Shown: positions 17,167-24,743 of the stretch, in pieces
Layout: each line of letters begins with the position of its first letter
Numbering within the stretch: the first letter of the stretch is position 1
Source: Micromonospora sp. WMMD1082
GTDB lineage: Bacteria; Actinomycetota; Actinomycetes; Mycobacteriales; Micromonosporaceae
Reading direction: 5' to 3'
Assembly (NCBI RefSeq): GCF_029626175.1
Contig: NZ_JARUBM010000002.1
Location: 2,993,001 to 3,057,000, forward strand
Length of the DNA stretch: 64,000 nucleotides
Made by a program: the position numbers and the translations under genes
Notes under the pieces: model-generated
The model's input: only the letters and a program-made list of their open reading frames with translations
The model's database searches: none
Told to the model about the DNA's origin: nothing

Positions 17167-17204
17167 GGAGGGCCTGCGGCGGAGACATCCGCCGTGGGCC
17201 CTCC
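17167..17204. terminator. Strong hairpin, probable terminator of the CBM2 gene
   Basis: GGAGGGCC (17167-17174) pairs with GGCCCTCC (17197-17204), and inside it CGGCGGA pairs with TCCGCCG around a GACA loop. It lies 16 bp after the stop codon, between the converging CBM2 and ilvE genes, and could serve both. Confidence 0.65.
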
Positions 17205-17247
17205 GCCGTGGAGGCGCAGCGCCGGTCGACTGGGCGCCGGCAGGCGG

Positions 17248-18333
17248 TCAGGCGAGGCGGGTCATCCAGCCGTACGGATCGGCGGCCCGACCGTACTGGA
17301 TGTCCATCAGCTGGCGACGCACCCGCATCGCCACCGAGTCGTCGGCGCCGGTCATCGGCGCGGTCACCTCGCCACCCTCCCAGACCAGCCGGCCAACCGG
17401 GGTCACCACGGCGCCGGTGCCGCAGGCGAAGACCTCGGTGATCGCGCCGGTGGCCGCGCCCTCCTGCCACTCCGAGATGGCCACCGGGCGTTCCTCGACC
17501 TCCAGCCCCAGCTCCTTGGCGAGGATGAGGATCGACCCACGGGTGACGCCCTCAAGGATCGTGCCGAGCTCGGGCGTGACGATCCGGCCGTCAGCGGTCA
17601 CGAAGAAGAGATTCATGCCGCCGAGTTCCTCGACGTACCGGCCCTCCGCGGCGTCCAGGAAACAGACCTGCTCGCACTGATGCGCGGCCGCCTCGATCAT
17701 CGGAGCCAGACTGGCGGCGTAGTTGCCGCCGCACTTGGCCTCGCCGGTCCCCCCGCGCGCGGCTCGGGTGTACGTCGAGGAAAGCCAGATCGAGACGGGC
17801 TTGACCCCGCCGGAAAAGTACGCGCCCACCGGGCAGGCGATCACCATGAAGGTGACCTCGTTGGCGGGGCGGACGCCCAGGAACGGCTCGGACGCGAACA
17901 TGAAGGGCCGCAGGTAGAGGCTGTTCTCACCCTCCTGCGGAACCCAGACCTGATCGGCGGCGACGAGCCCTTCGATCGCCGCCATGAAGTCGGGCACCGG
18001 CAGCTCCGGCAATGCCAGCCGCTGCGCCGAGCGGGCGAAGCGCTCGCCATTGGCCGCCGGCCGGAACGACCAGATCGACCCGTCAGCGTGCCGGTACGCC
18101 TTCATCCCCTCGAAGATCTCCTGCGCGTAGTGCAAGACCGCCGCCGCCGGATGCATGGGTATCGGGCCGAACGGGATGATCTCGGAATCCTGCCAGCCGC
18201 CGTCCGGCGTCCACACCGCCCGCGCCATGTGGTCGGTGAAATGCCGGCCGAAGCCGGGGTCGGCCATGATCTCGGCCCGCCGCGTCGGGTTCACCGGGTT
18301 CGGGTTCAACTGCAAGGCAAACCGTAAACTCAT
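17248..18333 (-). CDS. ilvE: Branched-chain amino acid aminotransferase
   Basis: 361 residues. Last step of leucine, isoleucine and valine synthesis: transfer of an amino group from glutamate to branched 2-oxo acids, using PLP. The fold-type IV pattern is complete: LHYAQEIFEGMKAYRHADG, LYLRPFMFASEPFLGV, the PLP lysine in GEAKCGGNYAAS (near residue 200), FLDAAEGRYVEELGGMNLFF and the C-terminal FACGTGAVVTPVG. Length and motifs fit group-2 (actinobacterial) IlvE. It is a single-gene unit facing the CBM2 gene. Confidence 0.95.
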   Translation of the reverse strand: MSLRFALQLNPNPVNPTRRAEIMADPGFGRHFTDHMARAVWTPDGGWQDSEIIPFGPIPMHPAAAVLHYAQEIFEGMKAYRHADGSIWSFRPAANGERFARSAQRLALPELPVPDFMAAIEGLVAADQVWVPQEGENSLYLRPFMFASEPFLGVRPANEVTFMVIACPVGAYFSGGVKPVSIWLSSTYTRAARGGTGEAKCGGNYAASLAPMIEAAAHQCEQVCFLDAAEGRYVEELGGMNLFFVTADGRIVTPELGTILEGVTRGSILILAKELGLEVEERPVAISEWQEGAATGAITEVFACGTGAVVTPVGRLVWEGGEVTAPMTGADDSVAMRVRRQLMDIQYGRAADPYGWMTRLA

Positions 18334-18503
18334 GGCTGTTCCTCAATGCGTCGGGTGGCTCGTGCAGGATACCCGCGCTTCGCCGGTCAGCAGAGCCCGG
18401 CGCGGCTCGTCGTCACGTCGTACCACCTGGTCTTCACAATGGGCGGTGGTCAGGCGGGCGGACCCGGCAGGGCGCCGTTCGGTCTCCGCCAGAGTTCCTC
18501 GTC

Positions 18504-19340
18504 CTACGTCCCGTGCTCGAGGTCCGGGCGGTGCACCTCGCGGCGGTAGCCGCTGAGGGTCAACCCCAGGGCCGCCCGGAACTCGTTGGCCAGGTGGGCA
18601 TGATCGGTGTAGCCGAGCTCTGCGGCGACCTCCGCCAGGCTCCCACTGGGTTCGGCGCGGAGCCGGTCGGCCGCCTCCTGGAGACGGCGCCGTCGGATCA
18701 TCGCCACCGGCGACAACCCGACGTAGCGGCGAGCCAGTCGTTGCAGCGTCCGGACCGACACGTGCAGGTGCCCGGCCACGTCCCCGGCGGTCAACACCGC
18801 CGGGTCGGTGTCGATGATCTCGGCCATGGCGTTGGCCAACAGGGCCTCCGGGGAGGGCGCCGGGACGGTCTCACACAGCAGGTCGGTGAAGGCCTCGACG
18901 GCGTGGCGGTGACGGGCCTGCTGGTTCCCCGGGCCGGTCATCGCCCCGGACACCACAGCGTGCAGGGTCGGCAGCGGCATCGACCGATAGGAGTCGCGCA
19001 GGGCCGTGGGATCGTCGGTGAACGCCGGCACCGCCGCCGGTCGCAGGAGGGCGCCGACCGCCCACCCGGTCCCCGTCAGGTCGCGATGCGAGGCTCGGGT
19101 GGTGGGGCCGGCGAAGCCGACGGCATGCGGCTCGACCACCAGGTTGCAGGCGGGAAAGGAGATCAGATGCTGCCGTGAGGACCGGCCCGGGGCGATCCGC
19201 CATTCCGGGATCCAGAACCAGCGCACCAACGCCGCCACCCGCTCGGGCGCCGCGACCCGATGAAACGTCGGCAGCCGCGCCGGGTACAGGATGCCCCGAG
19301 ATGCCAGGCTCACCGCCCCACGGTACGAGATGTCGCGCAT
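18504..19340 (-). CDS. AraC family transcriptional regulator (DUF6597-type sensor domain)
   Basis: 278 residues from the ATG at MRDISYRGAVSLAS. The N-terminal half (GILYPARLPTFHRVAAP, WFWIPEWRIAPGRSSRQHL) fits the DUF6597 domain of AraC-like regulators. The C-terminal domain has both HTHs: LTAGDVAGHLHVSVRTLQRL and SLAEVAAELGYTDHAHLANE followed by FRAALGLTLSGYRR. It is divergent from a VOC gene starting only 41 bp away, so it probably controls that gene. Confidence 0.88.
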   Translation of the reverse strand: MRDISYRGAVSLASRGILYPARLPTFHRVAAPERVAALVRWFWIPEWRIAPGRSSRQHLISFPACNLVVEPHAVGFAGPTTRASHRDLTGTGWAVGALLRPAAVPAFTDDPTALRDSYRSMPLPTLHAVVSGAMTGPGNQQARHRHAVEAFTDLLCETVPAPSPEALLANAMAEIIDTDPAVLTAGDVAGHLHVSVRTLQRLARRYVGLSPVAMIRRRRLQEAADRLRAEPSGSLAEVAAELGYTDHAHLANEFRAALGLTLSGYRREVHRPDLEHGT

Positions 19341-19381
19341 TTCCAAGCCCGCCCGCGCCCACGTCGGTACGGTCACGTTCC

Positions 19382-19879
19382 ATGACCGAGTCGACCATGG
19401 CCGCCACCGGCGAGCACACCACCAACGGCATTCCGCACGGCACGACCACCCTGACCCCGTTCCTGGCCGTCCCCGACGCGCGAGGCGCGATCGACTTCTA
19501 CCGGGACGTGTTCGGGGCCCGGGTCGTGGACGTGACGGAGATGTCCGGGATCGTCGCGCACGCCGTGCTCGACTTCGGCAACGGGCTGCTGCAACTTGGT
19601 GAGCCGATGCCCGACTACGGCCTCGTCGCCCCGCCCGAGGGAGACAAGGACTGCTACTCCATCGGCCTCTACTGTTCTGACGCCGACGCCCTCGTCGCCC
19701 GCGCCGAGGCGGCCGGTGCCACCATCCGCGAGCCACTCTCCACCTTCGTATCCGGTGACCGCTTCGCCAGCATCCGGGATCCGTTTGGAGTGCGGTGGTC
19801 GATCATGACCCGGGTCGAGGACCTCTCGGAGGAGGAGAGCGCCCGCCGGGTCGCCGAGTGGGCCAAGCAACAGGCCTGA
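19382..19879 (+). CDS. VOC-family (glyoxalase/bleomycin-resistance-like) protein
   Basis: 165 residues from ATG 19382. The frame is open upstream, but that part overlaps the divergent regulator. The betaalphabetabetabeta units begin with TTLTPFLAVPDARGAIDFYR and end with FASIRDPFGVRWSIMTRVED, the usual RDPFGxxW signature of PhnB-like VOC proteins. It probably binds a metal and a small molecule. The tail SEEESARRVAEWAKQQA is typical of the subgroup. Likely regulated by the divergent AraC protein. Confidence 0.85.
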   Translation: MTESTMAATGEHTTNGIPHGTTTLTPFLAVPDARGAIDFYRDVFGARVVDVTEMSGIVAHAVLDFGNGLLQLGEPMPDYGLVAPPEGDKDCYSIGLYCSDADALVARAEAAGATIREPLSTFVSGDRFASIRDPFGVRWSIMTRVEDLSEEESARRVAEWAKQQA

Positions 19880-19892
19880 TTGCGGCGTACGC

Positions 19893-20375
19893 CTACCTGG
19901 AGGTCAGCTGCTGCGCCAGCCGATCCAGGCCGCTCTTGATCAGCTGCGCGTACTCGTCGTCGCCCAGCGCGCCGATCCCCGCCTGCGCACGCTGGAGGCA
20001 GTCGCGGGCCCGGTCGAGATCGCCGAGCTTGCGATAGCACTCACCCAGATTGAGGTGCAGCGACGGATACAGGCCGGCCACCGGCAGCGTCACCCCGGCC
20101 TGCGCTACCCGGGCATCGGTGAGCATGTCGGCCGCGGCCAGCGCCCGCTGATCCCAGACCAGTTCCTCGTGGACGTCGTCCTGCACGTCGGCCATCGCGT
20201 GCGCGAGGACGCACACGTGCAGAGGATCGCCGCGCTCCCCGCCGATCTCATCCCAGATCTGCGCGAAGAGGTCCCGAGCAGCCTCCCGCTGGCCCTGATG
20301 ATGATGCAGCTGCACCCCTTGGTTGATGTGGGCGAGCGTTGCATGGTGATCATCTGCTACTCCCGCACGACTCAC
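19893..20375 (-). CDS. Hypothetical TPR-like protein
   Basis: 160 residues from a GTG with GGAGGT eight bases upstream, which decides this start over longer options. The sequence is all alpha-helical with tandem helix pairs (HINQGVQLHHHQGQREAARD, LHLNLGECYRKLGDLDRARD, the latter a good TPR unit). TPR proteins mediate protein contacts. The stop lies 13 bp from the stop of the convergent VOC gene. Confidence 0.7.
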   Translation of the reverse strand: MSRAGVADDHHATLAHINQGVQLHHHQGQREAARDLFAQIWDEIGGERGDPLHVCVLAHAMADVQDDVHEELVWDQRALAAADMLTDARVAQAGVTLPVAGLYPSLHLNLGECYRKLGDLDRARDCLQRAQAGIGALGDDEYAQLIKSGLDRLAQQLTSR

Positions 20376-20394
20376 CCACAACGACCTCCGGATC

Positions 20395-20721
20395 CTACTT
20401 CTCCCGCCCACCCCCACCACCCCACCCGGACCCCACCCCGTTGATCATGGAGTTAGCGGGGACTTCGATCTCCAGAACACCCGCCAACTTCATGATCGAC
20501 GGCGATGAAGATGGAGAGGTGGAGGGGCAAGGAGCCGACGTTGCTGTCGCTGGGAGATTGCGGCAGATCCGAACACGAGTGCGCACCACGCACCTGTTCG
20601 CACTGCCGCGATCATTGATGCGATTGCCGCCTCCCCTCATGATTATGATCAAGGGAACCACTGCTCCGACGGCGGAGAAGAATTCACTCGCGGTCTGAAA
20701 CACGACTGTCCACTGGTGCAT
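20395..20721 (-). CDS. Doubtful small membrane protein
   Basis: 108 residues from the ATG at MHQWTVVFQTASEFF, with AGGGGG upstream. It has one hydrophobic stretch (FFSAVGAVVPLIIIM). The second half runs through the palindrome at 20441-20499 and ends in a Gly-rich run, which argues against coding. The gene, if real, may be shorter or decayed. Confidence 0.25.
   Translation of the reverse strand: MHQWTVVFQTASEFFSAVGAVVPLIIIMRGGGNRINDRGSANRCVVRTRVRICRNLPATATSAPCPSTSPSSSPSIMKLAGVLEIEVPANSMINGVGSGWGGGGGREK
20441..20499. repeat. Long intergenic inverted repeat
   Basis: TTGATCATGGAGTTAGCGGG (20441-20460) and the reverse complement of 20480-20499 match at 17 of 20 positions, separated by 19 bases. 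It lies between the TPR-like gene and the four-gene ATPase/nuclease operon. From memory, similar GATCATG-AGTT-GCGGG palindromes are dispersed in Micromonosporaceae genomes; the RNA could act as a bidirectional terminator. Confidence 0.6.
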
Positions 20722-20921
20722 GACGACCCCCTGCTGGTAAGTGGCCGCCCGACCCCGGCTGACCGAAACCAGGTTGAGCTGGGCGGATGCTTTTGGTCGA
20801 GAGCTCCGGAGGAGGCCGGAGAAAATGGGAATGCTCCGGAGGCCTGAAGCCGGCGGTATGGCGCTGGCCGAAGACGATTCGTACCCTGTTCCGGGACGTC
20901 CGGGGTCGATGGTGGGAGGGG

Positions 20922-23102
20922 TTGATAGCGCTGGCCACCACCCCCCTCCTCGATCTTTCGACCGCTCGTAACTGGCGCGATCTCGCCATGTGCCTGTCAC
21001 TGCTGAAGACAAGATCCGGTTTGTCCTATGCGGACCTCGAACGCCGGACGCGCACCGCTGGTCGTGACGGCAACCGGGAGCTGAAGCGCAGCACGATGAG
21101 CGATCTGCTACAGGGCAAGCGAGCCATGCCCCGTCCGATCGTGGAGAGCTTCGTCGGCGCCATGGACCTGCCGGAGACCGATCGTGCGCAGGTGTTGGCC
21201 ACCTGGGAACGGATCGCCGCGCACGCCGACCGGGGTCCCGGCGTCCCTCGCTTCACGGACGTGTCCCCGCGCGAACTCGGCATACACGCCGCGATCCGGG
21301 CACCGGACACGGTCGATGAGCTGCCGCTGTACGTCGGCCGGTACTTCGATCGCGACCTCTCGACTCTCATCCGCCGGGGAGCCGAGTGGGGCTGCTTCGT
21401 CCTGCTGGTGGGTGGCTCGTCGACCGGCAAGACCCGGTCGCTGTACGAGGCCGTCAACGGCACGGTGCCAGACTGGTCGGTGGCCCAGCCGGCGACCACC
21501 CAGGAGATCCTGCAACTGCTGCACGAGCCGGCCGAGCGGACCGTGGTGTGGCTGGACGAGTTGCACCGTTTCCTCAGCTCCACACCACCGCTGACCAGAG
21601 CCGCCGTGAGCTCACTCAAGAACGCCCGCATGATCGTGGTCGGCACGCTCTGGTCCGAGGAGTACACCGCTCGCAAGGAGTTGCGACCCGTCGGGCTGCC
21701 CGATCGGCATGCCGACGACCGCACCCTGCTCGAACTCGCCGAGGTGATCAGTGTCGAGTCGACGCTGCGCGACCACGAGCGCCGGACGGCGGAGCGGGTC
21801 GCTCAGACGGACGCCCGCATCCGCATCGCTCTGGGTAGCAGGGACGCCGGACTGACCCAGGTGCTGGCCGCCGGTCCGGATCTGCTCCACCGGTGGGAAC
21901 AGGCCCCGCCGTACGCGAGAGCGGCCATCACGGCCGCGGCCGATGCGCGCCGGCTCGGCGTCCACACGCCCCTCGCACCGGAACTCCTGGTCGACGCCAT
22001 GGCGGGCTACCTGCTTCCGTCCGAGCGCGTGACCGATACCGCACGGTGGCTGGACGACGCCCTCGCGTACGCCATCACACCCGTGCACGGCGCGGTCGCG
22101 GCGCTGTCTCCCCGGCCGGGTCGCCGCCCCGGCACGCTCGCCGGATACGTCGCGGCCGACTACCTTGTCCAGCGTCTGCGGCAGGCCCGTACGCAGTGCC
22201 CTCCGGAGAGCCTGTGGGAGGCATTGATCGACCGGCTGGAGGACACCGACGACGTCCGCCGGGTCCGGGAGGCGGCCGCCGCGCGCATGCGACACCCACT
22301 TCAGGAGCGCGCGCTGCGCCGGCTCTGCGCACTGGGCGACGACTCGGCCCACGTCCAACTGGCCCATCTGCTCGTCCGGCAGGATCGCCTCGCCGAGGCC
22401 GTCTCCGTCCTGCTGCACCAGGCACAGGAGAGGCCGGACGACGACACCGTCACCGACGCGCTCCGCGACGTGCTCGCGCTCCGGGACCGTACGGCGGGCC
22501 TGCGGACCTCCGAACCGCAGGATCAGGTTCGACTGGCGGAGCTCCTCGACGACGGTGGCGAAACCGCGGACCTTCGGGTACGCGCCGCCGACGGTGACCT
22601 CGTCGCCGTGGACGATCTCACGTACCTGCTCGCCGACCGAGGCTTCCTGCCCGACCTGGAGGACCTCGCGGACGCCGGGCATCGCCTCGCGGCGGATCTC
22701 CTTGCCGAGTTGCTCGCCACGCAGGGCCGCCTCGGGGAACTGGCGGTGCGGGCGGACGCCGGCGACGAGTCGGCGGCGAACCGGCTGAGCAAACTGCAGG
22801 CGGGTGAGCCGGACCCGACCACCAGCGGCGCGGAGGCGCAGATCGATGCACTCCGGAGCGCGGTGGTCGAGGGCCGCCCGCATGGCGCCGAGCAGCTCAC
22901 CACGCTGCTGTTCGAGCTTCGGGACGAGGAGGGGCTGCGGGCCGAGGTGAACGCGGGCACCCAGTTCGCCGACGAACGGCTGGTCGCGCTGAAGATGGTG
23001 AACTGCGGCAGGGACATGGGAGCCGCCGCAGCTGTCCTGAAGCTGCGCTCGTGCGGGCTGCACGCCGACGGCACACCGGCCGATCCGGGCGCGGCGTCGT
23101 GA
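20922..23102 (+). CDS. HTH-P-loop NTPase with helical repeats, first gene of a four-gene system
   Basis: 726 residues from TTG 20922. The start is uncertain: the frame is open from ATG 20787, and ATG 20990 would shorten it; none has an ideal ribosome site. An XRE-like HTH comes first (LSLLKTRSGLSYADLERRT, then STMSDLLQGKRAMP). Next is a P-loop ATPase: Walker A LLVGGSSTGKTRSLYEAV (Lys170) and Walker B TVVWLDELHRF. The C-terminal 350 residues are helix-pair repeats (LAELLATQGRLGELAVRADAGDE type). The layout resembles STAND-type sensors. It overlaps the nuclease gene by 4 bp (GTGA). Confidence 0.75.
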   Translation: MIALATTPLLDLSTARNWRDLAMCLSLLKTRSGLSYADLERRTRTAGRDGNRELKRSTMSDLLQGKRAMPRPIVESFVGAMDLPETDRAQVLATWERIAAHADRGPGVPRFTDVSPRELGIHAAIRAPDTVDELPLYVGRYFDRDLSTLIRRGAEWGCFVLLVGGSSTGKTRSLYEAVNGTVPDWSVAQPATTQEILQLLHEPAERTVVWLDELHRFLSSTPPLTRAAVSSLKNARMIVVGTLWSEEYTARKELRPVGLPDRHADDRTLLELAEVISVESTLRDHERRTAERVAQTDARIRIALGSRDAGLTQVLAAGPDLLHRWEQAPPYARAAITAAADARRLGVHTPLAPELLVDAMAGYLLPSERVTDTARWLDDALAYAITPVHGAVAALSPRPGRRPGTLAGYVAADYLVQRLRQARTQCPPESLWEALIDRLEDTDDVRRVREAAAARMRHPLQERALRRLCALGDDSAHVQLAHLLVRQDRLAEAVSVLLHQAQERPDDDTVTDALRDVLALRDRTAGLRTSEPQDQVRLAELLDDGGETADLRVRAADGDLVAVDDLTYLLADRGFLPDLEDLADAGHRLAADLLAELLATQGRLGELAVRADAGDESAANRLSKLQAGEPDPTTSGAEAQIDALRSAVVEGRPHGAEQLTTLLFELRDEEGLRAEVNAGTQFADERLVALKMVNCGRDMGAAAAVLKLRSCGLHADGTPADPGAAS

Positions 23103-24103
23103 ACCGGGGCCTCGCCGACGTCCCGTCGGACCGCGTCATCGCCCTGCCCGGTGCCGAGATCGACGCGCTGGCCATGCTGATCGTCCGGAACCATGCGGAG
23201 CTGGCCGCCGTCGTGTACCGCTCGGCCGTGAGGCACGCGATGCCGGCGGACTTCGTGCACGCCGCGGTGGACCGACTCGAACAGGTCGCCGTCGAGCTGT
23301 TGCCGGCGTGGCTCCCAGACGTGGACGGGGGAGTCCGTCCCGACACCGCCGGGCTCGCAGCGGTCCGGGCGGCTGCCGCCGCACGGGCACGCCGCGACCG
23401 CTACCCCGGCTCCTTCCTGCCGGACCTGGCCACCTTCGCGCTGACCGCACGGCGAGCCGCCACCACGTGCCTCCCGTTGCGTACCCGGGCGGCCGCGCTG
23501 GCTCGCCTCGTCGCCGACGCGTTCGGCCGGCGGAAGGTCGTGTTGCTCGTCGAACCGGCCGACGCCGACGGTGCCGTCGTCGCGGCGGGGGCCGCGTGGC
23601 TCGTCTACCACGGCGGCCCGGTCGTCTGGCTGATCGGAGCCGGCGCGGCCGAGTTGGACGGACTCCCGAAGTGCTGGTTGGCGCCGCCGGTCACCTCGTC
23701 CGACCTGGCCGACGAGGGCCGGACGGTCGTCGGAAAGCCACACCCGGCGAGCCATGTCGAGCAGACATTGGAGGCGGCGCTTGCCGCCGAGAGCTGGTCG
23801 GCCGGGCGGATGTGGAACCAGAGCTACCAGTCCCATCGCCTCGCCGCGCCGGTACGGCTCGACCTGGTGTGGCCCGACGAACGTTGCGTGGTGGAGATCG
23901 ACGGACCGGAGCACTGCCGCCCGGTTCGCTTCGAGGCCGACCGGCAGCGCGACGTCCAGCTGCAACTGGACGGGTACGCCGTCCTGCGCTTCACCAACGC
24001 CCGAGTAACCCACGATGTCGGCGCCGTGGTCCAGCAGATCGGTACCTATCTGCGGGCGCGTCGCCGGGACATAGCGGAAGGACGGCATCATGGCCGCCGA
24101 TGA
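23099..24103 (+). CDS. Protein with C-terminal DUF559/Vsr-like PD-(D/E)xK nuclease domain
   Basis: 334 residues from a GTG overlapping the upstream stop. The first 240 residues are helical and unrecognised. The C-terminal 90 residues read like a very-short-patch-repair/DUF559 nuclease: VRLDLVWPDERCVVEIDGPE, with Asp255, Glu266 and Asp268, then RQRDVQLQLDGYAVLRFTNARV, the usual arginine and RF strand. I predict a Mg-dependent DNA endonuclease. The 3' end overlaps the next gene by 14 bp, so the products are probably made in fixed ratio and work together. Confidence 0.75.
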   Translation: MNRGLADVPSDRVIALPGAEIDALAMLIVRNHAELAAVVYRSAVRHAMPADFVHAAVDRLEQVAVELLPAWLPDVDGGVRPDTAGLAAVRAAAAARARRDRYPGSFLPDLATFALTARRAATTCLPLRTRAAALARLVADAFGRRKVVLLVEPADADGAVVAAGAAWLVYHGGPVVWLIGAGAAELDGLPKCWLAPPVTSSDLADEGRTVVGKPHPASHVEQTLEAALAAESWSAGRMWNQSYQSHRLAAPVRLDLVWPDERCVVEIDGPEHCRPVRFEADRQRDVQLQLDGYAVLRFTNARVTHDVGAVVQQIGTYLRARRRDIAEGRHHGRR

Positions 24104-24743
24104 CCTGACTGCATCCGAGAGCGCGATCCTCGTCGTACTCATGGCCGAGGCGCGGGAGGTGCTGAACACCGAACTCCGCGAGCGGTACGGCCTGGACGTC
24201 CGCAAGCCGCAGCGGGACAAGCTCACCCGCCTGCACTACGTGGCCAGCCGGAAGAGCGGACCGACCTACGCCCTTCAGCTCGACGACAAGGGCTGGGTAC
24301 GGGTGCAGAACGACCTCGACTTCACGCTCCGTGGCGCCTCGGCGCTCGGCGCCGCGTTGACCGCCCTGCAGGCCAGCCTGCGTGATCGTGTCCTGGCGCG
24401 CAGCGGTTGTGCCACGCTGACCGAGCTCTTCGCGCTGAGCGACGTACGCGCGCCGGCCTCCCCGCCGGCCCCGGAGCCGTCCGGGCCGCTGAAGGCGCGC
24501 ATCGTCAGCGCGTACCAGGCCCTCGCCGCCGAGCCCGGGGCGTGGGTGAGCCTGCGCCGGCTCCGCCCGTTCTTCGCCGACGTGCCACGGGACGACCTGG
24601 ACGATTCGCTGCGTCGGCTCAGCCGCGAGGTCGGCGTGAACCTTGTTCCGGAGTCGAATCAGAAGACGCTCAGCGAGGCGGACATCAAGGCAGCGCTCCG
24701 CCTCGGTGGCCAGGAGAACCACCTGCTCGCGATCGGCGTGTGA
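24090..24743 (+). CDS. Small helical, probably winged-helix protein of the ATPase-nuclease system
   Basis: 217 residues from ATG 24090, with GGAAGGA upstream. The N-terminal 75 residues (SESAILVVLMAEAREVLNTE, LRERYGLDVRKPQRDKLTRL, KSGPTYALQLDDKGW) look like a winged helix. The second half (AWVSLRRLRPFFADVPRDDL, LDDSLRRLSREVGVNL) suggests another helical module. I know no named family. It overlaps both neighbours (14 bp upstream; TGATG downstream), so it is very likely a subunit or adaptor linking nuclease and ATPase. Confidence 0.7.
   Translation: MAADDLTASESAILVVLMAEAREVLNTELRERYGLDVRKPQRDKLTRLHYVASRKSGPTYALQLDDKGWVRVQNDLDFTLRGASALGAALTALQASLRDRVLARSGCATLTELFALSDVRAPASPPAPEPSGPLKARIVSAYQALAAEPGAWVSLRRLRPFFADVPRDDLDDSLRRLSREVGVNLVPESNQKTLSEADIKAALRLGGQENHLLAIGV

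Noticed and set aside
22523..24226. 567-residue minus-strand frame opposite the nuclease operon
   Set aside because: Ser/Arg-rich shadow; the plus strand carries clear P-loop and nuclease motifs.
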